This document shows positions 10,774 through 22,047 of a stretch of 64,000 nucleotides of DNA, piece after piece. Position 1 is the first letter of the stretch. Each line of letters begins with the position of its first letter. The DNA lies in the NCBI RefSeq assembly GCF_022458985.1, contig NC_061772.1:31048506-31112505 (forward strand). The letters are read 5' to 3'. Below the pieces are notes generated by a model. It was not told the DNA's origin. It was given only the letters and a program-made list of their open reading frames with translations, and did not search any database. The position numbers were made by a program, and so were the translations under genes. The DNA comes from Mugil cephalus (taxonomy: Eukaryota; Chordata; Actinopteri; Mugiliformes; Mugilidae).

Positions 10774-11500
10774 CATGCCACGGCCCCAGACTTATTCATC
10801 CATGGCCGTGATCTGGAACTATCTCTGCAGCCGCTCCCCGAACTCTCTTCATTTGAATGCCTTGCATTTAAATGTAAGTTCCCTTCCCCTGTGCTGCTCC
10901 TCCTCATCTACCGACCATCCAAACCAAACTCGTCATTCATCTCTGAGAAATCAAATCTTCTCACAACTGTACATCATCGAAGGACACACCCTGGACTTGG
11001 TCATCACAAACTCTGCCCCTCTCACCAACCTGCAGGTACATGACCTTGGTGTGTCAGATCACACCAAACCCTATCATCATCCATAACCAGCATCACCTCC
11101 TCTGGCTCCAGTATCACTCTGTCATCAACAGTCACAAATCAAATCAACTCTGAATCCCACGTCTACCACCTGGTCCGTGCCTTTGTCTCCTCCAGACTAG
11201 ATTACTGCAACTTCTCATCGGGATCCCCAGCAAGAGCCTGCAGAGGCTCCAGTACATCCAAACCTCTGCAGCCAGGATCCTGGTGAGAGTGCGTAAACAT
11301 GAGCACATCATCCCCATCCTCCGCTCACTCCCCTGGCTTCCTGTTTCCACCAGGATTCCACCACCACCTCAAAGAACACATCACGCTCCCTTCCAGAACC
11401 AGACCTAAGACCACGGGAGATAGGCCCACAACCCACCGACTGTTTCCAAAAACATTTCTTTTTAGTACAATTTTTGATTCTCCATCTAAGAAGTTTTAAA
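10774..11500 (+). mobile_element. LINE fragment A, copy 2
   Basis: Duplicate of the copy-1 fragment with the same internal deletion between the endonuclease-like and reverse-transcriptase-like pieces. It is flanked by inverted ~35-bp arms near 10,738-10,774 and 11,896-11,932. Confidence 0.75.
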
Positions 11501-11964
11501 CTTTCTAAACCTTCTTATCTTGTTTTCTATTTGAAACATGATGATGGATAAAAGCTCTAATGTAAGAAACTCCACCACTGAGACTGGAAATGAAAAGAAA
11601 GTTTGGGCCTGATGGGAAGACGTTTCTTGTCCTGAACGTGGCAGTGTTTCTTAGAACATCCTCCAACACATTTCACTTTTAAAGACATCGGAAGAAAAAC
11701 ACTCTGCACTTCCTTATTCCACGAGAAACATGAAACCTCATCACATTCTACTTCCTGCTAACTCCTGGTTCACGTTCCTGTTTCCTTCATTAAATGTTTT
11801 TCTATGATTCAATATAAAGTAATTCAGTCATTTAAGAATAAATACAGACATCAGCAGGAGGTAAAGCTCAATAGAGACCAGAGGGCTGCTGCACAAAACC
11901 AGGATAAGGGATTAATCCTGGATATGTTGGTTATCCTGGATGAACTTATCCATGATGACGACTC

Positions 11965-12545
11965 TTCCATAGTCAGACGAGGAGGTGGTGGAGGACCACA
12001 GGAGGAACCGGAGGAGTCCTGTCCCAGTCACCATCCAGGGTGAGGAGGTGGAGGCTGTGGACTCGTACAAGAACCTTGGGGTCCACATCAACTATAAACT
12101 GGTCACATGATGCAGACGCCCCCTACAGGAAAGGACAGAGCAGGACGATCTTCCTGAGGAGACTGACTCCTCTAGACCTTCTACCAGTCTATGGTGGCCA
12201 GTGGGCTCTCTTCCCTGTGGTGTGATGGGGGGGAATAAACTAACTGGGGAGGAAAGCTGCTCGGTGCTGGGACTGAACTTGGACTGGTTGGAAACAGTGG
12301 CTGAGAGGAGGACGAAGGACAAAATCTGTTTAATGTTGGACAATCGCTCTCATTCTCTGATGTTCATCTCCTGCATTCAGAGGATCATTCACCCCAGAGC
12401 AGAACTGAAGCTTCAGACGCTGCTTAGTGGCCACAGACATCAGCTCTGACCTCACTGAGCCCACATGTAGACGCACAACTGCTGCCACTTTGTGTACTGT
12501 ACTTGTAAATGCCATTGTATTTGCCTTTGATAATAATTCATAAAT
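11965..12545 (+). mobile_element. LINE fragment B, copy 2
   Basis: Duplicate of the copy-1 reverse-transcriptase C-terminal fragment, again ending at the left end of the BEL/Pao LTR. Confidence 0.75.
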
Positions 12546-12549
12546 ATGT

Positions 12550-14785
12550 TGTTGGACAGGATAAAATGTTAAAAATGTTAATTCATGTGTTTAAGAAGAA
12601 GGGGTTAATTTAATTGTATTTACATAATTTGTTTAATGGCTGCAGTTGTAATCAGTTAATTGTGTTGCTACAGCAGCTAAAGTGATAACGCTGCATGCAA
12701 AGCATGGCCTGAGATGTGTTAAGGACGTCTCTCATGACAAGCGGCCAACAAGGTATTTTTCGTTACATTCGTGATGTATTTTGTTTATATTTACACAGCG
12801 CAATTTTTATGCTTTGTTATTTTCTGTGCAGTCATTATTGCAAACTGATATATTTTATTGTTTATGTCTTAGTTCTCACGGCATGAAAGCAAGAGGGCGA
12901 GATGGATGGAGAAAAGCCTGATAAATGCCAGTTTCAAAGAACCCGATCCGTGTCTGCTCCACACGGGAGGAGAGGAAGAGACCGGTGTAACATTAAGTGA
13001 AGTCCATACATGTGCTGCTGCATTATGGTGATTAGACTGAGTCTGAAGCGTAACTTTTTAAAGTGAGGCCAGGAAACTCTCCCCGCCTGCCTAAGTAAAG
13101 TGAGAGAGAGACCCGAACTACACTAAGCAAAAGTTTTGGGATAAGGAAAGAGTGGATGTTGATAAGTGATTTTTGTTAGAGGTTAAGGGGAATCATTTTA
13201 TATTGTGTACTTGATGCATCTGTAATTTAAACCCATTATCTTTTCAATGAATGTTCAGAGTATTTGTGTTTGTGATTTCACTGGGTTTAAATTGACACTA
13301 GCTTTAAGTTTGATAAGTTGCTAATGCTAAAACAGTCATCTGATACGATTTGTGTTTACAAATCAAGTCAAGCATAATCACTTTGTCTACATACAGTGAT
13401 TAAAGAATCTCTCTTAAACCTACTGTAACTCAGTTTAACACAGATAACAACATATACACACATAACAGAGGCGCTGAAGATTTCTCAAAATGTCTGACAC
13501 AAACACTGAGTCCTGCCATAAAGATGTAGGATCACCTGCTGAACCTGAAGCCACAAACACACAATCAGCAGAAGCACAAATTCTGCGAAGAAGTCGAAGA
13601 AACCGAACTTGGACAGAAAAGGGACAGGAACTTAAAGAGAAAAGGCTGAAGACTTTGCAGCATAGATACAAAATCATCTATGAGAAATGGAGGGTACCAT
13701 GCAAGGGTAGGCAAAGAAATACTGTCTGATACGGCCTCAGAAGATGATTTAAAAGTCATTGATTGAAGATATTAAAGTTGCTTGCTCTAATGTTAAGACT
13801 ATCTATGAAGAGTTACGTAGAGTTCAAGCACCAGACCCAGATGTGAGGCGTAGAGTCGACACATGTGTATCCCTCTCCGATCATATTATACAAAGGGCAG
13901 TGAGAAATCTGACAGGACACCCAGAGCAGGAAAAGGCAGAACCCTGGCCTGACGTTGGATCAATCCTAGATTCCACAAGTTCTTCATCAAAGTCTCACAA
14001 GTCAAGGTATGGTTCTGTCCACTCCAGCATCTTCTCTGTAAAAAGAAATGAGGCTCTCAAGAAGTGCTGGCGGTGTTGGATGAACAAGATAAGGAAGCAA
14101 CAGAACTGCAAAGATTAGAAGCTGAAGATAAACATCAGCTGCCACAGTTCTAGTATGAGAAGCTAGCTAGACAACAAGCGATCCAAGAAAGGCGCAGAAA
14201 GATTGAACGCCTAGAGGAAGTAAAGAAACTGAATGCTGCAATGGCTCGAACAAAGGTCTATGCCCAAGTTGAGAACTGCAGCACGCTTCAACTGCTGAAT
14301 GATGCCGAATCAGGAGCAGACTTTAAAGTTCCTTTAAAGTTCCTGACCCCAATGGTTCAACATTCATACCACAACCTCATCCAGTCATAACTCAGGCCCC
14401 GAGTCCCTCAAGTCTGCCACCTACACCCCTAGCTCCAGTGATTCCAACATTCCCGACTCAAACTCAGAGAAATTCAGACATTGCTTTGGTCAGTGTGCTA
14501 GCTGAAGCTATTAATGCTAATCGTCTTCCTACACCAGAACCTGCAGTGTTTACTGGAGACTCCTTGAAGTTTAATGATTGGCGATTGTCATTTGAAACAT
14601 TAATTCACAGGAAAAACATTTCCAAGAATGAAAAATTGTTCTACCTAAGACAATATCTAGGTGACCCAGCAAAGAAGGCGGTGGAAGGTTTCTTCCTACT
14701 AGGGACAGAGACAGCTTATGACTCAGCCTGGCAGCTATTGGAAAAACGCCTTGGAGACCCTTTCATAGTAGGAAAGTCCTTCAGA
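12550..14785 (+). mobile_element. BEL/Pao LTR retrotransposon fossil, 5' part, copy 2
   Basis: Second copy of the same fossil: a probable LTR at 12,550-13,452 and then a gag remnant to about 14,785, truncated at the same point as copy 1 by the TAGC minisatellite. It is broken. Its presence at the same site in both units shows it was carried along by the segmental duplication and is not a new insertion. Confidence 0.8.
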
Positions 14786-15065
14786 GTAGCTCCCGGCTAA
14801 TAGCGGCTCCTCCTAGCTTCCCAGCTAATAGTAGCTCCCAGCTAATAGCAGCTCCTCCTAGCTTCTCAGCTAATAGTAGCTCCCAGCTAATAGCAGCTCC
14901 TCCTAGCTTCTCAGCTAATAGTAGCTTCCAGCTAATAGTAGCTCCTCCTAGCCTCCCAACTTATAGTAGCTCCTCCTAGCCTCCCAGCTAATAGCAGCTC
15001 CTCCTAGCCTCCCAGCTAATAGCAGCTCCTCCTAGCCTCCCAGCTAATAGTAGCTCCTCCTAGCT
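14786..15065. repeat. TAGC-rich 28-bp minisatellite, copy 2
   Basis: Same array as 6,606-6,890 with nearly the same unit order, which supports a recent duplication of the whole unit. Confidence 0.85.
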
Positions 15066-16305
15066 AGCTTTGTCGCTGTAAATTCTCCTGTGACATCAAT
15101 TCAATCTTAAACAAAGCTTGAAACATTGAGACGTTTTAATATTTTTATTATTTTCTCAGCTTGTGTTCAGTTGCTGTGACATTTTCAAACCAGTATTTTT
15201 TCTATTTCTTCTATTTCCTGCTGAAGTGAACATTCATCTCTGTGTAATCGTCGGTGTCTGGAGACAGATGGAGTGTTTTCAAGAGTTTCTCTCGTCTCTG
15301 TAGAACTGGTGTTGGCACGACTACTTTACATCAAACAATGGAAGCATTGAAGAGTCCAACAGGCTTTTATTCTCGTCCTCCTCTATCACCTCTTATTTCC
15401 CTCCTCCCTGCACAGCCTCTCCATCTTACACAGAAACATCAAGTGAAGAATCCTGGTGGATGACGTTGTTCTTCAGAGCCTCATCAGGTCTGAAATGACT
15501 CTAATCAGCTGTGGTGCTTCATGCTGCTGATTATAAACACTAATCTGAGTCAGATGTTGATCTAGAAACCTAAATATCTGATTTACTGCCTTACAGATGT
15601 CATTTCATTGGCAAACATTATATTTAGCTGTAGACTGTATCTCCTTCTGGTTTTCTCTTTCTATTTCCTGTTAAAAACTGTTTCACCTTGTTCCAGCTAC
15701 CCTGGTTTGGTTTCATTCTTTTCAGCTCAACCTCTCATGTGCGACTCTACACTTATTTTTTTCATTCTGTCAAACTGTATAAACACATTGACCTAAAACC
15801 AGACTAAATCCATCAAATCCCGGTGGGAAAAAGTTAGAAAACCACAAACGTGTAGAACCAACCATTTTAGAACTAAGAATGTAAATCTAACCATTGACAC
15901 ATCATGTCCTGATTGGTTGATGGATGCATGTTTCCACCAATAGGAAAGAGGCTGTCATGTTGTGTTTCTTTCTATCATGTGTAGCTGGCTAGCTCTCTCC
16001 TACTACTCTGCTAATATGCTACTTCCCAGGAGCTTCCTAGCCTCCAAGCTAATAGCATCTCCTTCTAGCGTCCTAGCTACCCACACTGCAGGGAGTTCAA
16101 AGAGAGCACGCTCATGATTCATTTATTCATTTATTTATTTCATTTAACAGGGACAAAACAAACGACATCACCAGAGACGACTGGGAGGACGTCATGTCTT
16201 TAAGACTTGTTGCTTCTTTGTCCCTGGCCAGACTTTTAAATACAATGAGACAATCACACAACTACGGTGAATCTATTTACACACTCGGCACAAAAACAAA
16301 GATAA
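15066..16305. other. Unit 3' spacer without recognisable gene (copy 2)
   Basis: Counterpart of 6,891-8,125. No supported coding exon is seen. Confidence 0.5.
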
Positions 16306-16469
16306 ATAAAAAACTGGTTTAGCCCAGTACAAGATGGCGGCGCCCATCTCCAGCATCCAGCAGAAACCAAACAGATGAAACGGCCAAAATACGAAAATAA
16401 AAAAGATGTGAGAACTAATTCCAGTTGTTTCATTTCCATGAGCTCAGTGATGATGGATTCATTCATTCA

Positions 16470-17213
16470 TTAATTCTTCTTGGAGCTGGATGTGGTGGAG
16501 CTGGATGTGGTGGAGCTGGATGTGGTGGAGTTGGGTGGTGGAGTTGATTTCAGGAAGTCTTTCAGATGCTTCTGTGCAAACTTTGATTCAGGATCAACGC
16601 AGATGACAACATTCTTCTTAGTTGTGACTCTGTAAGAAACACAAGAAGTCGACTGTGAGATCAGCGCCCTCAGATAAGACGTCCAGACAATGAACCTGAA
16701 GAAAGGGACCAACAGCACTTCCTGTTTCTACTCACATCATGGCTTTGGTTTTGCAGTGGTCTGGGCTCATCTCTACACGCTGCACCATGTGCTTGGGGAT
16801 GATTACTGGTTTGATATCCTCTGGACAGCAGCTGCTTTTACTCAATAAGTCCACAGCAACTGAAGCTGAAAACACAAACATGCTCATTTAATATGAAGCA
16901 TGGACAGGCTGGAGACATGAACTCAGAGAGGACACAGAGACATGAACTCAGAGAGGACACAGAGACATGAACTCATGGAGGACACAGAGACATGAACTCA
17001 TGGAGGACACAGAGACATGAACTCAGAGAGGACACAGAGACATGAACTCATAGAGGACAGAGACATGAACTCATAGAGGACAGAGACATGAACTCATAGA
17101 GGACACAGAGACATGAACTCAGAGAGGACAGAGAGACACTTACCGGCAGCAACATGACGAAGAAGCAGAAAGCAGTCAAGAGTCAGGAGTGTGAGGATCA
17201 GTAGTGTCTTCAT
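16470..17213 (-). CDS. CC chemokine, tandem copy 3 (intact frame)
   Basis: The only copy whose three exons join without conflict: 17,144-17,213 (70 bases, phase 1, donor GTAAGT), 16,736-16,865 (130 bases, phase 2) and 16,470-16,629. The product is about 119 residues. A signal peptide (MKTLLILTLLTLDCFLLL, cleavage likely near RHVAAAS) is followed by the chemokine fold with SSCCPEDIKPVIIP, the third cysteine about 24 residues on, and VVICVDPESK. The helix KHLKDFLKS leads to a PPPNS linker, three TTSSS units and KKN. Four cysteines give the two standard disulfides. The Ser/Thr tail resembles a mucin-like stalk, but no transmembrane segment follows, so a secreted product is expected. Intron 2 is 10 bases shorter than in copies 1 and 2. 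Confidence 0.9.
16911..17130. repeat. Intron-1 minisatellite of chemokine copy 3 (expanded)
   Basis: About nine units of a ~26-bp repeat (GACACAGAGACATGAACTCA core), roughly twice the length of the arrays in copies 1 and 2, placed just downstream of the exon-1 donor. Confidence 0.85.
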
Positions 17214-17225
17214 GCTTCAGGCTGG

Positions 17226-17372
17226 AGTCTGGGTGGAGCTGGATGGAGCTGGATGAAGCTGGATGGAGCTGGGTGAAGCTGGATGGAGCTGGGTGAAGCT
17301 GGATGGAGCTGGATGAAGCTGGATGAAGCTGGATGAAGCTGGATGAAGCTGGATGAAGCTGGGTGAAGCTCT
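17226..17372. repeat. 5'UTR minisatellite of chemokine copy 3 (longest)
   Basis: A regular run of AGCTGGATGA/AGCTGGGTGA units, fully between the TATA (17,421-17,426) and the ATG (17,211-17,213). It is the longest of the three 5'UTR arrays. Confidence 0.8.
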
Positions 17373-17420
17373 CTAATGAGATGGAGCTGGAGGATGAGCT
17401 CTGAGAGGCTCCGTCCTCTC

Positions 17421-17426
17421 TTTATA
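17421..17426 (-). promoter_or_regulatory. TATA box, chemokine copy 3
   Basis: The minus strand reads CATATAAAGAG. A start about 30 bases downstream would give a 5'UTR of about 180 bases dominated by the minisatellite. Confidence 0.6.
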
Positions 17427-17610
17427 TGCATGCCCAGCTTGTCTTTCTCGGAGAGAATTATTCTGAGAACAGTCTGCTTCCTCCTTCAGTTCTGCCACTG
17501 CTTCTCTTTTCTCTTTCTCTGGTCATTTTTTGCAGTACAGAGAAAACTCGTACACAGAAAACACATCTGGATACGTTCAGCCTTAAATCAGAAAACTCAA
17601 CCTGGATCAT

Positions 17611-17675
17611 AGAATAGAATAGAATAGAATAGAATAGAATAGAATAGAATAGAATAGAAGAGAACAGAATAGAAT
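17611..17675. repeat. AGAAT pentamer microsatellite, copy 3
   Basis: About ten AGAAT units about 190 bases upstream of the chemokine TATA. Shorter or interrupted equivalents lie in copies 1 and 2. Confidence 0.85.
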
Positions 17676-17755
17676 ACAACATGCATTAAATGTCATTTCA
17701 TGGGTAACACAACAAGTAAATACAATGGTATCCAGTTCAAAATTGAAACCATAGA

Positions 17756-18045
17756 ATGTCAGGGTCCAGGTCCTCTGGTTCTACGTCAGGGTCCATGTCC
17801 TCTGGTTCTACGTCAGGGTCCATGTCCTCTGGTTCTACGTCAGGGTCCATGTCCTCTGGTTCTACGTCAGGGTCCATGTTCTCTGGCTCTACGTCAGGGT
17901 CCAGGTCCTCTGGTTCTACGTCAGGGTCTAGGTTCTCTGGCTCTACGTCAGGGTCCAGGTCCTCTGGTTCTACGTCAGGGTCTAGGTCCTCTGGTTCTAT
18001 GTCAGGGTCCAGGTCCTCTGGCTCTACGTCAGGGTCCAGTAGGAT
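17756..18045. repeat. 27-bp minisatellite with CRE-like half sites, copy 3
   Basis: About ten clean 27-bp units, each with CTACGTCAGGGTC followed by CAGGTCCTCTGG-type sequence. On the minus (gene) strand each unit presents TGACGTAG, a CRE/ATF-like half site. The array lies about 330-620 bases upstream of the chemokine TATA. Confidence 0.85.
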
Positions 18046-19116
18046 CAGAGACTCAGTGGAAACTCAGAGGATGAAAAACACGTCCAGATTATTTGTCTTC
18101 TAAATGTGAAGACGTCCAGCAGAGACATGAGCTCAGAACTGACCCAGGTCCACCAGCTACTGTCTGGACCAGTCTGGACACAAGTGGTCTTCATGGAAGA
18201 GCTGCAGCCAAACATCCGTCCCTCTGACATGGAAACAAGACCAAGAGACTCCACCATGGACCAGAACCAGAACCAGAACCAGAACCAGGACCTGGGCTCA
18301 GAACCATCTGGACTGATGAGTCAACACCAGTCACTTCACTCTGAGCTTTGATTTAAACACTCGACTTATTTATTATGACTTTACTCAGATGAAGAAAGAG
18401 TCACGTTGGAGTTTACACTCATTTAATTCATTCATTAGTTTCTTGTTCTTTGGTTCTGATATCCTGACGTCTGGAGTCGTGTTTTTAGTCCTGAGCTGAG
18501 CTCATGAAGTCATTTCTCAGTCAATGAATGAACTGAGGTGTTTCCTCTTTCACTTCCTCGTCTGTTCACGTGAATTAATCTGCTGAATGCTTTTTCTTCG
18601 AGGCTTAAAACGTTGTGGTTTTTCAGATGAACGGATCTGAAGTTTGGATCCAACTTTTGCATCAAGTTCAATGAAAATGTTGAACTGTGCTTTTAGGTTT
18701 CAGGTCAATCTGCTCATTTCTAGTAGCTCATTAGCATTCCTCTCTGCTAATGTGCTACTTCTTTGCAGCTTGTTAGCACGCTACTCTCCTAATATGCTAC
18801 TTCTTAGCAGCTTGTTAGCATCCTACTATGCTAATCACCAGGGAGGACATCAGTGTGATCACCACTGACAAGTCTTCTCTTGCATTTAAAAGGGTTTATT
18901 ACAAGAAAGAACAATGTCAAAAACTGTCGCCTTATATGTGATTCTTATCCCCAAGAACCACCATTCATGAACAAGGAAAACTTATCTCCTGACGTCCAGT
19001 TGGTTTTACGAGCTGACATCTGGTAAATAACCTTTTAACCTTTAGATTTTGTACACATTTCACCAACAGGAAAAACACACAACCAACATATCCTGGATTA
19101 ATCCTTATCCTGGTTT

Positions 19117-19803
19117 CATGCCACGGCCCCAGACTTATTCATCCATGGCCGTGATCTGGAACTATCTCTGCAGCCGCTCCCCGAACTCTCTTCATTTGAA
19201 TGCCTTGCATTTAAATGTAAGTTCCCTTCCCCTGTGCTGCTCCTCCTCATCTACCGACCATCCAAACCAAACTCGTCATTCATCTCTGAGAAATCAAATC
19301 TTCTCACAACTGTACATCATCGAAGGACACACCCTGGACTTGGTCATCACAAACTCTGCCCCTCTCACCAACCTGCAGGTACATGACCTTGGTGTGTCAG
19401 ATCACACCAAACCCTATCATCATCCATAACCAGCATCACCTCCTCTGGCTCCAGTATCACTCTGTCATCAACAGTCACAAATCAAATCAACTCTGAATCC
19501 CACGTCTACCACCTGGTCCGTGCCTTTGTCTCCTCCAGACTAGATTACTGCAACTTCTCATCGGGATCCCCAGCAAGAGCCTGCAGAGGCTCCAGTACAT
19601 CCAAACCTCATCATCCCCATCCTCCGCTCACTCCCCTGGCTTCCTGTTTCCACCAGGATTCCACCACCACCTCAAAGAACACATCACGCTCCCTTCCAGA
19701 ACCAGACCTAAGACCACGGGAGATAGACCCACAACCCACCGACTATTTCCAAAAACATTTCTTTTTAGTACAATTTTTGATTCTCCATCTAAGAAGTTTT
19801 AAA
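19117..19803 (+). mobile_element. LINE fragment A, copy 3
   Basis: Third copy of the L2/Rex-like remnant, with a further short deletion (near 19,605) compared with copies 1 and 2. Inverted arms lie near 19,083-19,117 and 20,199-20,235. Confidence 0.75.
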
Positions 19804-20265
19804 CTTTCTAAACCTTCTTATCTTGTTTTCTATTTGAAACATGATGATGGATAAAAGCTCTAATGTAAGAAACTCCACCACTGAGACTGGAAATGAAAAG
19901 AAAGTTTGGGCCTGACGGGAAGACGTTTCTTGTCCTGAACGTGGCAGTGTTTCTTAGAACATCCTCCAACACATTTCACTTTTAAAGACATCGGAAGAAA
20001 AACACTCTACACTTCCTTATTCCACGAGAAACATGAAACCTCATCACATTCTACTTCCTGCTAACTCCTGGTTCACGTTCCTGTTTCCTTCATTAAATGT
20101 TTTTCTATGATTCAATATAAAGTAATTCAGTCATTTAAGAATAAATAAAGACATCAGCAGGAGGTAAAGCTCCATAGAGACCAGAGGGCTGCTGCACAAA
20201 ACCAGGATAAGGGATTAATCCTGGATATGTTGGTTATCCTGGATGAACTTATCCATGATGACGAC

Positions 20266-20925
20266 TCTTCCATAGTCAGACGAGGAGGTGGTGGAGGACC
20301 ACAGGAGGAACCGGAGGAGTCCTGTCCCAGTCACCATCCAGGGTGAGGAGGTGGAGGCTGTGGACTCGTACAAGAACCTTGGGGTCCACATCAACTATAA
20401 ACTGGTCACATGATGCAGACGCCCCCTACAGGAAAGGACAGAGCAGGACGATCTTCCTGAGGAGACTGACTCCTCTAGACCTTCTACCAGTCTATGGTGG
20501 CCAGTGGGCTCTCCTTCCCTGTGGTGTGATGGGGGGGAATAAACTAACTGGGGAGGAAAGCTGCTCGGTGCTGGGACTGAACTTGGACTGGTTGGAAACA
20601 GTGGCTGAGAGGAGGACGAAGGACAAAATCTGTTTAATGTTGGACAATCGCTCTCATTCTCTGATGTTCATCTCCTGCATTCAGAGGATCATTCACCCCA
20701 GAGCAGAAGTGAAGCTTCAGACGCTGCTTAGTGGCCACAGATATCAGCTCTGACCTCACTGAGCCCACATGTAGACGCACAACTACTACTACTACTACTG
20801 TACTTTTTGTTGCCTGTTGTCCTATTTAATTTATTTAATTGTTTCATTTCTTTCTGGTCGCTGTTGTGCTGCTGTAACATTTGAATTTCCCCAATGGGAT
20901 CAATAAAGTACTGATCTGATCTTAT
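20266..20925 (+). mobile_element. LINE fragment B with 3' tail, copy 3
   Basis: The same reverse-transcriptase C-terminal remnant as in copies 1 and 2, but here the tail continues past 20,784 into a different 3' sequence, with an ACT trinucleotide run and a terminal AATTTCCCCAATGGGATCAA motif followed by ATAAAGTA. The segmental duplication breakpoint coincides with this LINE tail. Confidence 0.7.
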
Positions 20926-21665
20926 TTTATGATCCGGTCGCACAAAAGTGGGATATGTTGTGACATAAGTTACCATGGAGATTTATCCTGTGGAGTTAAC
21001 CTGCTCCAGACCAGGATAACTTCCAGGATCTATTTAATCTCAGTCACCACAAATGGAACCAATATTTATTCCACTGCCCACTACACATCGTTATCACATT
21101 CAACTAGACGATTCAGAGATGATTTTTCAGTCAGTAGATGGTTTAGTTTCCATAGACTATATATAAAATACACACATATAAATACACATCAGAGAGTGAC
21201 ATGATGTTCCTTTATTGAATAAGAATAAATCAAAGCCAGTAAACTGAAGTCACACAGAGCTCACAGCATATTATACAACACACAAATAAATGCAGGACAA
21301 ATCCACCTTAAATGAACAGATAAATGTGAGGCCTGTACACAGTAAACAGCACAATGGGCCAAATAATATAAAATAATACACATTCCTTTACCATTGCAGA
21401 CCCATGTTAATTTAACTCTAAATCATGTGTCTCTGCCATTACAGGTTCTATTCAACAGAATGTATTTTACCTGAAATAACTTAAGACGTTTTGGTGTCTG
21501 ACCAGCCGACCACTGTCAGTGAATCTGTGATCTGTCTGTCTGAGGAGCCGTGTGCGCACTGAGCCAAGATTAGTTTAACCTGGTTTAATGAATCCATGTC
21601 TGCTGCTGATCCCAGGCTTAGTCACTTATCCTGGATATCTGAGTTCTACTTTATGCCACGGGCAT
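20926..21665. mobile_element. Possible non-autonomous DNA transposon (MITE-like)
   Basis: The edges (20,930-21,035 and 21,565-21,660) contain diverged, oppositely oriented ACCAGGATAAC/CTTATCCTGG motifs of the kind seen in the inverted arms around LINE fragment A. The core is AT-rich and non-coding. The family (a PIF/Harbinger-like MITE is one possibility) is inferred weakly. Confidence 0.35.
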
Positions 21666-22047
21666 AAACTTCATCTCCCAGAATCCCAGAGGGCCGAAGG
21701 GTTCATTCACTTTAAGGAAAGTAATTTCCCTGCAGCTTCTTCTTCTTCTTTGTCTGAATTTGAAGTCGTGGAACATAAAGTCGGTTCAGAGAAACGACAC
21801 GAGGAAGTGAAACAACGACCAGAAAAAGCTTCCATGTGAACATAAGCGTCCTTTCACTTTTAAACACAGCCCTGAGTTCTACTGCTGCTTTTCTTCCAAA
21901 CGTTTCTCCATCAATCAGGATTTATTTCTTCCTGGTAGACCATGGTTCTCCACTGTCCTTCCAGTCTTTAATAAAGGTCTTAACCCAGTAGTTTAGTAGT
22001 TTCTAGATGTTTTCTCTGCTTGATGCAGCCAATGATTTGACCCTTCT

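Larger units (their letters stand above)
1..20784. repeat. Tandem segmental duplication, 2.5 copies of an ~8.15 kb unit
   Basis: Line-by-line comparison shows that base 1 aligns with 8,126 and 16,306, giving units of 8,125 and 8,180 bases and a partial third copy that stops matching at about 20,784. The copies look nearly identical, with scattered substitutions and small indels and larger differences only in tandem arrays. Each copy holds a CC-chemokine gene, its upstream arrays and two LINE fragments. Copies 1 and 2 also hold a BEL/Pao fossil and a TAGC-rich minisatellite. Copies 2 and 3 share the short chemokine tail and several single-base states, so they look most closely related. The left boundary lies outside the window. 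A recent origin is inferred from the similarity. Confidence 0.95.
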
